From assembly GCA_016649785.1 (NCBI GenBank), contig JAENXB010000009.1, positions 1 through 24,594 of the forward strand: a stretch of DNA of 24,594 bases, in the 5' to 3' direction. This DNA is from Flavobacteriaceae bacterium. Its GTDB lineage: Bacteria; Bacteroidota; Bacteroidia; Flavobacteriales; Flavobacteriaceae. The notes beneath the pieces were generated by a model. That model did no database searches, was not told the origin of the DNA, and saw nothing but the letters and a program-made list of their open reading frames with translations. Every line of letters starts with the position of its first letter. Within the stretch, counting starts at the first letter, position 1. Below are positions 6,549 to 13,726 of this stretch, piece after piece. The position numbers and the translations under genes are program-made.

Positions 6549-6611
6549 ATGAAAAATCAAACAATACATATTTGGTGGTGGAATAGCTTACGTCAACACG
6601 TCGTGAAGTAA
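6549..6611 (+). CDS. trpL: trp operon leader peptide with three tandem Trp codons
   Basis: A 20-codon ORF, MKNQTIHIWWWNSLRQHVVK, ends in TAA at 6609-6611. Codons 9-11 (6573-6581) are TGG TGG TGG. A run of three Trp codons in a tiny ORF between a strong promoter and an intrinsic terminator in front of trpE is the hallmark of ribosome-mediated transcription attenuation. When charged tRNA-Trp is scarce the ribosome should stall on codons 9-11. When it is plentiful the ribosome should run to the stop codon. The peptide itself probably has no other function. No Shine-Dalgarno site is visible before the ATG. The ORF is too short for ordinary gene finders. The assignment rests on codon content and position, with trpE 76 nt downstream of the stop. 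Confidence 0.88.
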   Translation: MKNQTIHIWWWNSLRQHVVK

Positions 6612-6667
6612 CACTGCTATAGTATTAATCATATACAAAAGGCTTGTCTCACGACAAGCCTTTTTTT
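6588..6667 (+). promoter_or_regulatory. trp attenuator: leader hairpin, antiterminator and terminator
   Basis: Three pairings can be drawn. (a) A hairpin over the end of the leader ORF pairs TTAC and TCA (6588-6595) with TGA and GTAA (6604-6611), with one mismatch and an 8-nt loop. (b) The intrinsic terminator pairs AAAAGGCTTGTC (6637-6648) with GACAAGCCTTTT (6653-6664) around a TCAC loop and runs into T7 (6661-6667). (c) GTCGTGA (6600-6606) is the exact complement of TCACGAC (6649-6655), which is the terminator loop plus the start of its 3' arm. Pairing (c) excludes (a) and, barring a pseudoknot, (b). A ribosome stalled at 6573-6581 would block the 5' side of (a) and free 6600-6606. A ribosome at the stop codon would cover 6600-6606 and allow the terminator. 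The terminator is certain from sequence; the switch logic is inferred. Confidence 0.8.
6637..6667 (+). terminator. Intrinsic terminator in the trp leader (attenuator)
   Basis: A perfect 12-bp stem, AAAAGGCTTGTC with GACAAGCCTTTT, closes a TCAC tetraloop and is followed by seven Ts. It lies 20 nt before the trpE ATG and behind the leader ORF, so it must be bypassed for the operon to be expressed. Confidence 0.92.
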
Positions 6668-6687
6668 GTTTAACAATATTAAAATTT

Positions 6688-8082
6688 ATGTTTGAATTAA
6701 CCACAACCTATAAAAAACTCCTCGCCGATACCATAACTCCGGTGAGCGTATATCTTAAGATCCGGGATAAATATCCCAACAGTTTACTTTTGGAAAGCAG
6801 TGACTATCACGCCAACGACAATAGTTTTTCATATATCTGCTGCAATCCGATCGCATCCATAAAAATTGAAAATGAACAGATCACTGAAGTTTTTCCCGAC
6901 GGAAGCAGAATTCAAATTCCAATTACGGGAGATATCAATGTACCTGAAAGGATCCAGGAATTTTCAAAGCAATTCCATACCGAAACTTCCAGTTTTAAAT
7001 TTATCAACAGCGGACTTTTTGGTTATATCGCGTATGATGGCGTTCAGTATTTTGAGGATATCAAAATAGCGAAAAAGAAAGGTGATTTAAAACTGCCGGA
7101 TCTGTATTACGTTGTATACCAAAATATTATCGCCATCAATCACTTCAACAACGAAGCCTATATTTTTGACCATAATTTCAATACCGAAAATAATCTAAAA
7201 GAAATAGAGCAAATTCTGAAAGTTAAAAACTTTGCAACCTATAGTTTTAAAAGACAGGAAGAAGCTGTTTCAAATTTAACCGATGAAGAGTTCAGGGAAA
7301 ATGTAACCTTGGGAAAAAAACACTGCCAACGCGGGGACGTTTTTCAATTAGTGCTTTCCCGCCGGTTTTCCCAGGCTTTTAAAGGGGACGAATTCAATGT
7401 TTACCGCGCCTTGCGCAGTATAAATCCGTCACCTTACTTGTTCTATTTTGATTATGGGAACTTTAAAATTTTTGGCAGTTCTCCGGAGGCACAACTCATA
7501 GTGAAAGATGAGCAGGCAGAAATCCACCCAATTGCAGGAACCTTTAAACGCACCGGAAACGACGAGCAAGATGCTGAATTGGCAAAAAAACTTGCTTTAG
7601 ACGAAAAAGAAAATGCCGAGCACGTGATGCTGGTGGATCTTGCCAGAAATGATCTAAGCCGGCACAGTACCAATGTAAAAGTGGAAACCTTTCGTGAAAT
7701 TCAATTCTTTTCGCACGTCATTCACCTGGTGAGCAAGGTTACCGGAATTAAAAAGAAAAATACCGACACCATGCAAATTGTGGCTGATACCTTTCCGGCC
7801 GGAACCCTTAGCGGTGCCCCAAAACACAGTGCGATGACTTTGATTGAAAAATATGAAAACGTAAACCGGAGCGCGTATGGCGGGGCAATCGGGTTTATGG
7901 ATTTCAACGGGAATTACAACCATGCGATTATCATAAGGTCTTTTGTGAGTAAAAACCATCAGCTTCACTATCAGGCCGGAGCAGGAATAGTCTCAGGATC
8001 AAAAGAGGAAAACGAATTACAGGAAGTTTTTAACAAATTAGGCGCATTGACCAAAGCATTGGAAATTGCGGAAGAAATGTAA
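6688..8082 (+). CDS. trpE: Anthranilate synthase component I
   Basis: A 464-residue chorismate-utilising enzyme that, with TrpG, converts chorismate and glutamine to anthranilate, the first committed step of tryptophan synthesis. The N-terminal Trp-binding motif LLLES is at 33-37, so feedback inhibition by tryptophan is expected. The chorismate-binding domain shows RGDVFQLVLSRRF (215-227), FGSSPE (262-267), HPIAGT (280-285) and EHVMLVDLARNDL. It also shows GTLSGAPKHSAM (372-383), YGGAIGFMDFNG and the closing AGAGIVSGSKEENE. The Pro-Ala-Gly-Thr-Leu-Ser-Gly-Ala-Pro-Lys region identifies TrpE or PabB. The full trp operon behind it and the Trp-codon leader in front settle it as TrpE. It is slightly short for TrpE (about 460-520), as is usual in flavobacteria. 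The ATG lies 20 nt after the attenuator T-run. Confidence 0.96.
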   Translation: MFELTTTYKKLLADTITPVSVYLKIRDKYPNSLLLESSDYHANDNSFSYICCNPIASIKIENEQITEVFPDGSRIQIPITGDINVPERIQEFSKQFHTETSSFKFINSGLFGYIAYDGVQYFEDIKIAKKKGDLKLPDLYYVVYQNIIAINHFNNEAYIFDHNFNTENNLKEIEQILKVKNFATYSFKRQEEAVSNLTDEEFRENVTLGKKHCQRGDVFQLVLSRRFSQAFKGDEFNVYRALRSINPSPYLFYFDYGNFKIFGSSPEAQLIVKDEQAEIHPIAGTFKRTGNDEQDAELAKKLALDEKENAEHVMLVDLARNDLSRHSTNVKVETFREIQFFSHVIHLVSKVTGIKKKNTDTMQIVADTFPAGTLSGAPKHSAMTLIEKYENVNRSAYGGAIGFMDFNGNYNHAIIIRSFVSKNHQLHYQAGAGIVSGSKEENELQEVFNKLGALTKALEIAEEM

Positions 8083-8136
8083 AGGCCTAGAAGAATTCCA
8101 CAAAAGAGGTGTTTATTAAAAAAGATAACTACAGAA

Positions 8137-8757
8137 ATGAATAATTTAAATGACAATTCCGCAAATATTCCCAATTCCAAATTTCGGAAAGATCCGGTAA
8201 CTGTTTTGGTAATAGACAATTACGATTCTTTTGTTTACAATCTGGTACATTATCTGGAGGAACTTAACTGTGTGGTAACGGTTCGTCGCAATGATGAACT
8301 CAACCTGGAGGAGGTCGAAAAATTCGATAAGATCTTGCTTTCCCCGGGACCAGGTATTCCGGATGAAGCAGGACTTTTAAAGGCGGTCGTTGAAAAATAT
8401 GCTCCAACTAAAAGCATTTTGGGGGTCTGTTTGGGTCAACAGGCCATTGGAGAAGTTTTTGGGGGTAAATTGGTAAATCTGGAGTCGGTTTATCACGGAA
8501 TTGCCACCAAAATCAAGCGATGTGTAGATGATGAAGTTCTTTTTGAAGGATTGGAAAAGGAATTCGAAGTAGGACGATATCATTCCTGGGTAGTCGATAA
8601 AAATTTACCGCATTGCCTGGAAGCCACTTCCTACGATCACAACGGACAGGTAATGTCCTTGCGCCATCGGGCTTTTGACGTAAAAGGAGTGCAATTTCAC
8701 CCGGAATCGGTATTAACTCCGGATGGTAAAAAAATGATAGAGAATTGGGTTAAATAA
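8137..8757 (+). CDS. trpG: Anthranilate synthase component II (glutamine amidotransferase)
   Basis: A 206-residue class I glutamine amidotransferase that supplies ammonia to TrpE. The domain begins at about residue 22 (VTVLVIDNYDSFVYNLVHYLEEL). It has the oxyanion segment LLSPGPGIPDEAG (68-79), nucleophile Cys98 in ILGVCLGQQAIGEVFGG, and His188/Glu190 in VQFHPESVLTP. The first 20 residues (MNNLNDNSANIPNSKFRKDP) are a low-complexity Asn-rich extension not usual for TrpG. There is no later ATG before the domain, so either the extension is real or a non-ATG start is used. The gene starts 54 nt after trpE. A dual role in folate synthesis as PabA is possible where no separate pabA exists; this cannot be decided here. 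Confidence 0.95.
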   Translation: MNNLNDNSANIPNSKFRKDPVTVLVIDNYDSFVYNLVHYLEELNCVVTVRRNDELNLEEVEKFDKILLSPGPGIPDEAGLLKAVVEKYAPTKSILGVCLGQQAIGEVFGGKLVNLESVYHGIATKIKRCVDDEVLFEGLEKEFEVGRYHSWVVDKNLPHCLEATSYDHNGQVMSLRHRAFDVKGVQFHPESVLTPDGKKMIENWVK

Positions 8758-8811
8758 AAAAAAATTAGGATTAAAAACTGAAGTTTAATAAAAATAACCT
8801 CAATAAACATT

Positions 8812-8825
8812 TTCCCTTCGGGGAA
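8812..8825 (+). other. UUCG-tetraloop hairpin in the trpG-trpD spacer
   Basis: TTCCC, TTCG and GGGAA form a 5-bp stem closed as C(UUCG)G, an exceptionally stable tetraloop. It lies 20 nt before the trpD ATG. A T5 run follows 12 nt later, so it is not a canonical terminator. Confidence 0.6.
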
Positions 8826-8845
8826 TAAGAGAGGGCCTTTTTGCT

Positions 8846-9841
8846 ATGAAACAATTACTAAACAGACTTATAAATCACGAAACCATCTCAAAAGAAGAGG
8901 CACGGGAAGCGCTGGTCAATATTTCGAACGGAGAATATAACCAAAGCCAGATCGCTGCTTTTTTAACGGTTTATATGATGCGAAGCATCACCATTGAAGA
9001 ACTGGAAGGCTTTCGCGATGCGTTGTTGGATCTATGCGTCAAGATAGATTTAAGTGCTTACAACCCAATTGATCTATGTGGCACGGGCGGTGATGGAAAA
9101 GACACTTTTAACATTTCAACTGTTTCCTCATTTATAACTGCCGGGGCCGGGATAAAAGTTGCCAAACACGGTAATTACGGAGTTTCTTCGATTAGCGGAA
9201 GTTCAAATGTTATGGAATATCTGGGTATAAAATTCAGTAATGATCCCGATTTTCTTGAAAAATGCATAGATCAAGCAGGAATTTGTGTGCTTCACGCCCC
9301 GCTTTTTCACCCGGCGATGAAAAATGTAGCGCCAATCCGGAAATCCCTGGCGGTAAAAACTTTTTTCAATATGTTGGGGCCAATGGTAAATCCCGCTTTT
9401 CCGAAACAACAATTGGTGGGCGTTTTTAGCCTGGAATTGGCCAGAATGTATGGATACCTGTATCAAAATACCGATATCAAATTCACGATCCTACATGCGT
9501 TGGACGGATACGATGAAATCTCACTGACAGGAGCTACAAAAACCATTTCAAATAAAGCGGAAAGCATGTTGGAAGCTTCAGATTTTGGAGTGGAAACTTT
9601 AACAGCTTCAGAGATTTATGGAGGAAATTCCATAGAAAATTCAGCTAAAATTTTTATGGATATATTACAGGGAGAAGGAACAACAGCACAAAACAATGTT
9701 GTTTGTGCCAATGCCGGAATGGCCATTGCAACTGATAAAGATTGTTCCCCAAAACAAGGTTTTGAATTTGCAAAAGAAGCCCTGCTTTCGGGAAAAGCAC
9801 TACAGGCTTTGAATAAATTACAGCAGTTAAGCAAGTTATAA
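8846..9841 (+). CDS. trpD: Anthranilate phosphoribosyltransferase
   Basis: A 331-residue enzyme that joins anthranilate and PRPP to phosphoribosyl-anthranilate, the second step of the pathway. An N-terminal helical domain (1-70) is followed by the PRPP-binding glycine loop DLCGTGGDGKDTFNIST (77-93). The conserved KHGN (107-110) and SISGSSNVMEYLG (115-127) come next, where the flexible loop usually reads SS.SGSADVLE. The anthranilate-site segment HPAMKNVAPIRKSL and FNMLGPMVNPA are also present. Length is normal (330-345). It is a stand-alone TrpD rather than a TrpG-TrpD fusion. It lies 88 nt after trpG with a stable hairpin in that spacer and 99 nt before trpC. Confidence 0.96.
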   Translation: MKQLLNRLINHETISKEEAREALVNISNGEYNQSQIAAFLTVYMMRSITIEELEGFRDALLDLCVKIDLSAYNPIDLCGTGGDGKDTFNISTVSSFITAGAGIKVAKHGNYGVSSISGSSNVMEYLGIKFSNDPDFLEKCIDQAGICVLHAPLFHPAMKNVAPIRKSLAVKTFFNMLGPMVNPAFPKQQLVGVFSLELARMYGYLYQNTDIKFTILHALDGYDEISLTGATKTISNKAESMLEASDFGVETLTASEIYGGNSIENSAKIFMDILQGEGTTAQNNVVCANAGMAIATDKDCSPKQGFEFAKEALLSGKALQALNKLQQLSKL

Positions 9842-9870
9842 CTTTTAAACGATTGGTTCAATTCAATAGG

Positions 9871-9920
9871 GTTTGAAAAAAGAAAAGTAAGTCTGGTTCC
9901 GTCAAAGACCCTTACCAAAC
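9871..9920 (+). other. Hairpin in the trpD-trpC spacer
   Basis: GTAAGTCT (9887-9894) pairs with AGA and CTTAC (9906-9915) with a 2-nt bulge. GTTTG (9871-9875) and CAAAC (9916-9920) can extend it as an outer stem. No T-run follows, so processing or stability control is more likely than termination. Confidence 0.4.
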
Positions 9921-9940
9921 TCAATTAATATTATTTTATA

Positions 9941-10726
9941 ATGAACATATTAGACCAGATAATTGCTGATAAATTCAAAGAGATAGCACTTAAGAAACAG
10001 CTGATCCCGGCTTCTGATTATGAGCGATATCCGCTATTTGAACGGGAAACAGTTTCATTAACCGAAGCCTTAAAAAACAGTACGACCGGAATTATAGCAG
10101 AACACAAGAGGCGATCGCCTTCCAAAGCAGTGATCAATCAAAGCCTGAATGTTCAGGATGTGGCTCGTGGATATGAAAATGCCGGGGTTTGCGGAATGTC
10201 TGTTTTAACCGATGCAAAATATTTTGGCGGATCATTAGACGATTTGATTTTGGCCAGGGCCTCGGTAAATTTGCCATTACTGAGAAAAGAATTTATCATA
10301 GACGAATATCAAATTATAGAAGCAAAAGCACACGGTGCCGATGTTATTTTACTTATTGCCGCTGTTTTGGATCGGGCGCAGATCAAAAGTTTTTCAGAAC
10401 TGGCAAAAAGTTTGAAACTCAACATTTTGTTGGAGGTTCACAATATGGAAGAATTGGAAAAATCAATGGTGCAAAACATCGATATGATAGGCGTGAACAA
10501 CAGGAATTTAAAAACCTTTGAAGTCAGTACAGACATCAGTAAACAGCTTTCAGAAAAGATCCCTAATGAATTTGTAAAGGTTTCCGAGAGTGGAATAAGC
10601 AGTGTTGAAGCGATCAAAGATTTAAAGAATTATGGTTACCAGGGATTTTTGATCGGTGAAAATTTTATGAAAACCGATAATCCCGGCCTTAGCGCAAGGG
10701 AATTCATTAAAAATTTAGCCGAATGA
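9941..10726 (+). CDS. trpC: Indole-3-glycerol-phosphate synthase
   Basis: A 261-residue TIM-barrel enzyme that decarboxylates and closes the ring of carboxyphenylamino-deoxyribulose-phosphate to give indole-3-glycerol phosphate. The N-terminal helix MNILDQIIADKFKEI is typical. IIAEHKRRSPSKAVI carries Glu54 and Lys56 of the active site. Lys116 in LPLLRKEFIIDEYQI is the catalytic Lys, ILLEVHN holds the second Glu, and GVNNRNLKTF and ISKQLSEKIP follow, with VSESGISS and the phosphate-binding GFLIGENFMK near the end. It is a single-function TrpC, not fused to TrpF. The next gene overlaps it by 4 nt (ATGA), a sign of translational coupling. Confidence 0.96.
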   Translation: MNILDQIIADKFKEIALKKQLIPASDYERYPLFERETVSLTEALKNSTTGIIAEHKRRSPSKAVINQSLNVQDVARGYENAGVCGMSVLTDAKYFGGSLDDLILARASVNLPLLRKEFIIDEYQIIEAKAHGADVILLIAAVLDRAQIKSFSELAKSLKLNILLEVHNMEELEKSMVQNIDMIGVNNRNLKTFEVSTDISKQLSEKIPNEFVKVSESGISSVEAIKDLKNYGYQGFLIGENFMKTDNPGLSAREFIKNLAE

Positions 10727-11400
10727 ATAGCCTTAGAATAAAAATTTGTGGAATGAAAAAAGCTGAAAATATCAGGGAAGCAGCTGCATTGCATCCGGAT
10801 TATCTCGGTTTTATATTTTATGAAAATTCCCCGAGAAATTTTAAGGGTGAAATTCCGGAAATAGATCCAACTATTAAAAAAACGGGAGTATTTGTGGATG
10901 CTTCGGTCAATTTTATTATAGCTAAAGTTGAAAAATATAAGTTTCAGGCAATTCAGCTTCACGGGAATGAAACTCCTGAATTTTGTGCAGAATTGAAAGT
11001 GGCTTTAAAGGAAACTAAATCATATAAAAATTCAGCTTCAAATGAGATCATCAAGGTGTTTTCCATCAAAGACGAATTCGATTTTAACCGGTTAAAACCT
11101 TTTGAAGGAAAAGTGGATTATTTTTTATTCGATTCAAAAGGAAAAAATAAAGGCGGGAATGGAATCACCTTTAATTGGGAAATTTTAAAGGATTACCCTT
11201 CTTCTACCCCATTTTTCTTAAGTGGTGGAATTGGAATGGAAGAGGTGGAACAAATTGCCGAATTTCAAACCTATCTTAAAAAGATCGGAAAAGAGAAATT
11301 GCTGGTTGCGATAGATGTAAACAGCAAATTTGAAATTGAACCCGGAGTTAAAAACATTGAAGATTTAGCACTATTTAAAAAAAACCTGAAGTTTCAATAA
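10723..11400 (+). CDS. trpF: Phosphoribosylanthranilate isomerase
   Basis: A 225-residue TIM-barrel isomerase catalysing the Amadori rearrangement of phosphoribosyl-anthranilate, the step between TrpD and TrpC. The start IKICGMKKAENI provides the general base Cys9. DYLGFIFYENSPRNF follows, then GVFVDAS and QLHGNETPEFC. VDYFLFDSKG holds the general acid Asp137, and GGNGITFNWEIL and FFLSGGI make the phosphate-binding loops. The C-terminal IDVNSKFEIEPGVKNIEDL is characteristic. Length is normal for a separate TrpF. The ATG overlaps the trpC stop by 4 nt. A small GACC/GGTC hairpin (11434-11446) lies in the 67-nt spacer before trpB. Confidence 0.96.
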   Translation: MNSLRIKICGMKKAENIREAAALHPDYLGFIFYENSPRNFKGEIPEIDPTIKKTGVFVDASVNFIIAKVEKYKFQAIQLHGNETPEFCAELKVALKETKSYKNSASNEIIKVFSIKDEFDFNRLKPFEGKVDYFLFDSKGKNKGGNGITFNWEILKDYPSSTPFFLSGGIGMEEVEQIAEFQTYLKKIGKEKLLVAIDVNSKFEIEPGVKNIEDLALFKKNLKFQ

Positions 11401-11467
11401 CCAATTAATTAGAATTTTGAATTGAAAAAACAAGACCCAAAAGGTCAATCAAAAAAAACTGAATAAA

Positions 11468-12649
11468 ATGACATATCAAGCAGACGAAAAAGGATATTAC
11501 GGCGATTTCGGTAGAGCTTTCATCCCGGAAATGTTATATCCGAATGTGGAAAAATTGAGATCAAAATATTTGGAAATCATGAAAGAGGCTTCTTTTCGGA
11601 AGGAATTTGACCAACTTCTGAAAGATTACGTTGGCCGCCCTACTCCGCTTTATCTAGCTGAGCGTTTAAGTGAGAAATACAAGACCAAGATCTACCTGAA
11701 ACGTGAAGATCTATGTCATACCGGAGCGCATAAAATAAATAACACTATCGGGCAAATCCTTGTGGCGAAACGCCTTGGAAAAAACCGGGTCATCGCCGAA
11801 ACCGGCGCAGGTCAGCACGGAGTTGCCACCGCTACTGTTTGCGCTTTAATGGGTATTGAATGCGTGGTTTATATGGGGGAAGTGGATATTGCACGACAGG
11901 CGCCAAACGTGGCGCGTATGAAATTGCTGGGTGCTACGGTAATACCGGCGAAATCGGGAAGCAAAACCCTTAAAGATGCTACCAATGAGGCAATCCGAGA
12001 CTGGATCAATAATCCGGTAAACACACATTACATCATAGGTTCTGTGGTTGGGCCGCATCCATATCCCGATATGGTAGCGAGGTTTCAAAGTGTGATCTCA
12101 GAGGAAGTTAAAACCCAACTAAAAGAAAAAGAAGGTCGGGAAAACCCCGATTATGTGGTGGCCTGCGTTGGCGGTGGCAGCAATGCAGCCGGGATATATT
12201 TTCATTATCTGGACAATCCTGAAGTTGGCATAATCGCGGTGGAAGCAGCAGGAAAAGGAATTTTTACCGGAGAAAGCGCAGCGACCTCAGCCCTTGGAAA
12301 AGAAGGAATTATCCATGGCAGCAAAACTTTATTGATGCAAACCGCAGACGGACAAATTACCGAACCCTATTCCATCTCTGCAGGATTGGATTATCCGGGA
12401 ATCGGGCCAATGCACGCCAATTTATTCCGGACCGGAAGAGCTGAATTTATTTCTGTTACAGATGATGCCGCAATGAAAGCCGGGCAGGAACTGGCAAGAT
12501 TGGAAGGAATTATTCCTGCCATTGAATCTGCACACGCCCTGGCTATTTTTAAAGATCGAAAATTTAAGGAAGATGAGGTGGTAGTGGTCAATTTATCCGG
12601 TCGTGGCGATAAGGATTTGAGTACTTATATAGACTATTTTAATTTATAA
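11468..12649 (+). CDS. trpB: Tryptophan synthase beta subunit
   Basis: A 393-residue PLP enzyme that condenses indole with serine in the alpha2-beta2 complex with TrpA. The N-terminal GYYGDFGRAFIPEMLYPN and the PLP-lysine motif KREDLCHTGAHKINNTIGQ (Lys89) are diagnostic, as are AETGAGQHGVATATVCAL, the phosphate-binding GGGSNAAG and YPGIGPMHANLF. The C-terminal VVVNLSGRGDKDLSTY completes the fold. It is the TrpB1 type that works with TrpA, in agreement with the trpA gene 52 nt downstream. Length is normal (about 390-400). Confidence 0.97.
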   Translation: MTYQADEKGYYGDFGRAFIPEMLYPNVEKLRSKYLEIMKEASFRKEFDQLLKDYVGRPTPLYLAERLSEKYKTKIYLKREDLCHTGAHKINNTIGQILVAKRLGKNRVIAETGAGQHGVATATVCALMGIECVVYMGEVDIARQAPNVARMKLLGATVIPAKSGSKTLKDATNEAIRDWINNPVNTHYIIGSVVGPHPYPDMVARFQSVISEEVKTQLKEKEGRENPDYVVACVGGGSNAAGIYFHYLDNPEVGIIAVEAAGKGIFTGESAATSALGKEGIIHGSKTLLMQTADGQITEPYSISAGLDYPGIGPMHANLFRTGRAEFISVTDDAAMKAGQELARLEGIIPAIESAHALAIFKDRKFKEDEVVVVNLSGRGDKDLSTYIDYFNL

Positions 12650-12656
12650 AAAACTT

Positions 12657-12681
12657 CGGAAATGTTTTTAAAATGTTTCCG
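12657..12681 (+). other. Hairpin in the trpB-trpA spacer
   Basis: CGGAAA (12657-12662) pairs with TTTCCG (12676-12681). Pairing can continue inward with two G-U pairs and three T-A pairs. It starts 7 nt after the trpB stop. The following sequence is A-rich, not T-rich, so it is unlikely to terminate. Confidence 0.5.
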
Positions 12682-12701
12682 GTTGCATAAAAAACATCAA
12701 A

Positions 12702-13490
12702 ATGAACCGAATAATTCAAAAATTACAGGAAACTGACCTATCTGAAAATAAAGAAAAAAAACTGCTTTCCATCTATTTTACCGCAGGCTATCCAAAACCG
12801 GATGACACTTTCACGATTATCCAGGAATTGGAAAAAAACGGGGTTGATATGATTGAAATCGGCTTACCTTTTAGCGATCCGCTGGCAGATGGCCCCACAA
12901 TTCAGGAAAGTTCCACAAAAGCCTTAAAAAGTGGAATGACCACGCTAAAATTATTTGAACAACTAAAAGATATTCGCAAATCGGTTTCCATTCCGCTGCT
13001 TATTATGGGGTATTTCAATCCTATCCTTCAGTTTGGAGTTGAGGAATTTTGTAAAAAATGTGCAGAAACGGGCATTGACGGATTGATAATCCCGGATCTG
13101 CCCGTAGATATTTATACTGAAAAATATAAAGCTATTTTCGAAAAATATGATCTTATCAATGTATTTCTCATCACACCGCAAACTTCCGAAGAGCGCATTC
13201 GGTTCATAGATTCTGTTTCCAACGGATTTATTTATATGGTGAGCAGTGCAAGTGTTACCGGAACAACAAAAGGATTTGGGGATGAAACAAAAGCCTATTT
13301 TGAACGAATCTCAGTAATGAATTTAAAAAACCCACAAATTATAGGTTTTGGGATCAGCGATAAAGAAAGTTTTGAGCAGGCCACTGAATTTGCAAAAGGC
13401 GCTATTATTGGAAGCGCTTTTATTAAACATTTAACCGAAAACGAAACCGGAAAAATTTCCGCATTTGTTAAGGGAATTCGTGACATTTAA
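12702..13490 (+). CDS. trpA: Tryptophan synthase alpha subunit
   Basis: A 262-residue TIM-barrel lyase that splits indole-3-glycerol phosphate into indole and glyceraldehyde-3-phosphate and channels indole to TrpB. The strand IYFTAGYPKPDDTF leads to catalytic Glu52 in GVDMIEIGLPFSDPLADGPTIQ, which also contains the second catalytic Asp63. LIIPDLPVD, the loop GFIYMVSSASVTGTTKG, the phosphate-binding IIGFGISDKES and AIIGSAFIKHL are all in the expected order. Length is normal. It is the last gene of the operon; an intrinsic terminator begins 2 nt after the stop. Confidence 0.97.
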   Translation: MNRIIQKLQETDLSENKEKKLLSIYFTAGYPKPDDTFTIIQELEKNGVDMIEIGLPFSDPLADGPTIQESSTKALKSGMTTLKLFEQLKDIRKSVSIPLLIMGYFNPILQFGVEEFCKKCAETGIDGLIIPDLPVDIYTEKYKAIFEKYDLINVFLITPQTSEERIRFIDSVSNGFIYMVSSASVTGTTKGFGDETKAYFERISVMNLKNPQIIGFGISDKESFEQATEFAKGAIIGSAFIKHLTENETGKISAFVKGIRDI

Positions 13491-13491
13491 C

Positions 13492-13521
13492 CTTAATGTA
13501 ACAGAGCGTTAAGACTTTTTT
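13492..13521 (+). terminator. Terminator of the trp operon
   Basis: CTTAATG (13492-13498) pairs with CGTTAAG (13507-13513), 7 bp with one G-U pair and an 8-nt loop, followed by AC and six Ts. It comes directly after the trpA stop. Confidence 0.65.
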
Positions 13522-13536
13522 AAGATGATCAATTCT

Positions 13537-13544
13537 TATCTTTA
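13537..13544 (+). promoter_or_regulatory. Possible -7 box before the two small genes
   Basis: TATCTTTA differs from TAnnTTTG only in the last base and lies 39 nt before the ATG at 13584. No clear -33 element is seen. Confidence 0.35.
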
Positions 13545-13583
13545 AGGGAATTTAAAAATAAGTCAAACTTAAAAAATGAAGTT

Positions 13584-13721
13584 ATGGGACGTATGGAAGA
13601 AAGCCGTATCAAAAGAAGGGATACTGAAAGCGATCCTTTAAAGAAATTGGGAAATAGGAATATCAAAACCAACAAAGTTGATTTTGATGAAAAGACTATT
13701 AAAAAACAGCAAAACAAATAG
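13584..13721 (+). CDS. Small highly charged hypothetical protein (45 aa)
   Basis: I do not recognise this ORF. It encodes 45 residues, MGRMEESRIKRRDTES then DPLKKLGNRNIKTNKVDF and a Lys/Gln-rich end. It is rich in Lys, Arg, Asn and Glu, with no hydrophobic segment and no Cys, so it is probably cytoplasmic and perhaps nucleic-acid binding. It ends 5 nt before the THX gene and follows the trp terminator, so the two small genes form their own unit. An alternative 21-codon ORF starts at 13576 in another frame and is less likely. The start MGR resembles that of THX, which may be chance. Confidence 0.5.
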   Translation: MGRMEESRIKRRDTESDPLKKLGNRNIKTNKVDFDEKTIKKQQNK

Positions 13722-13726
13722 AAAGT

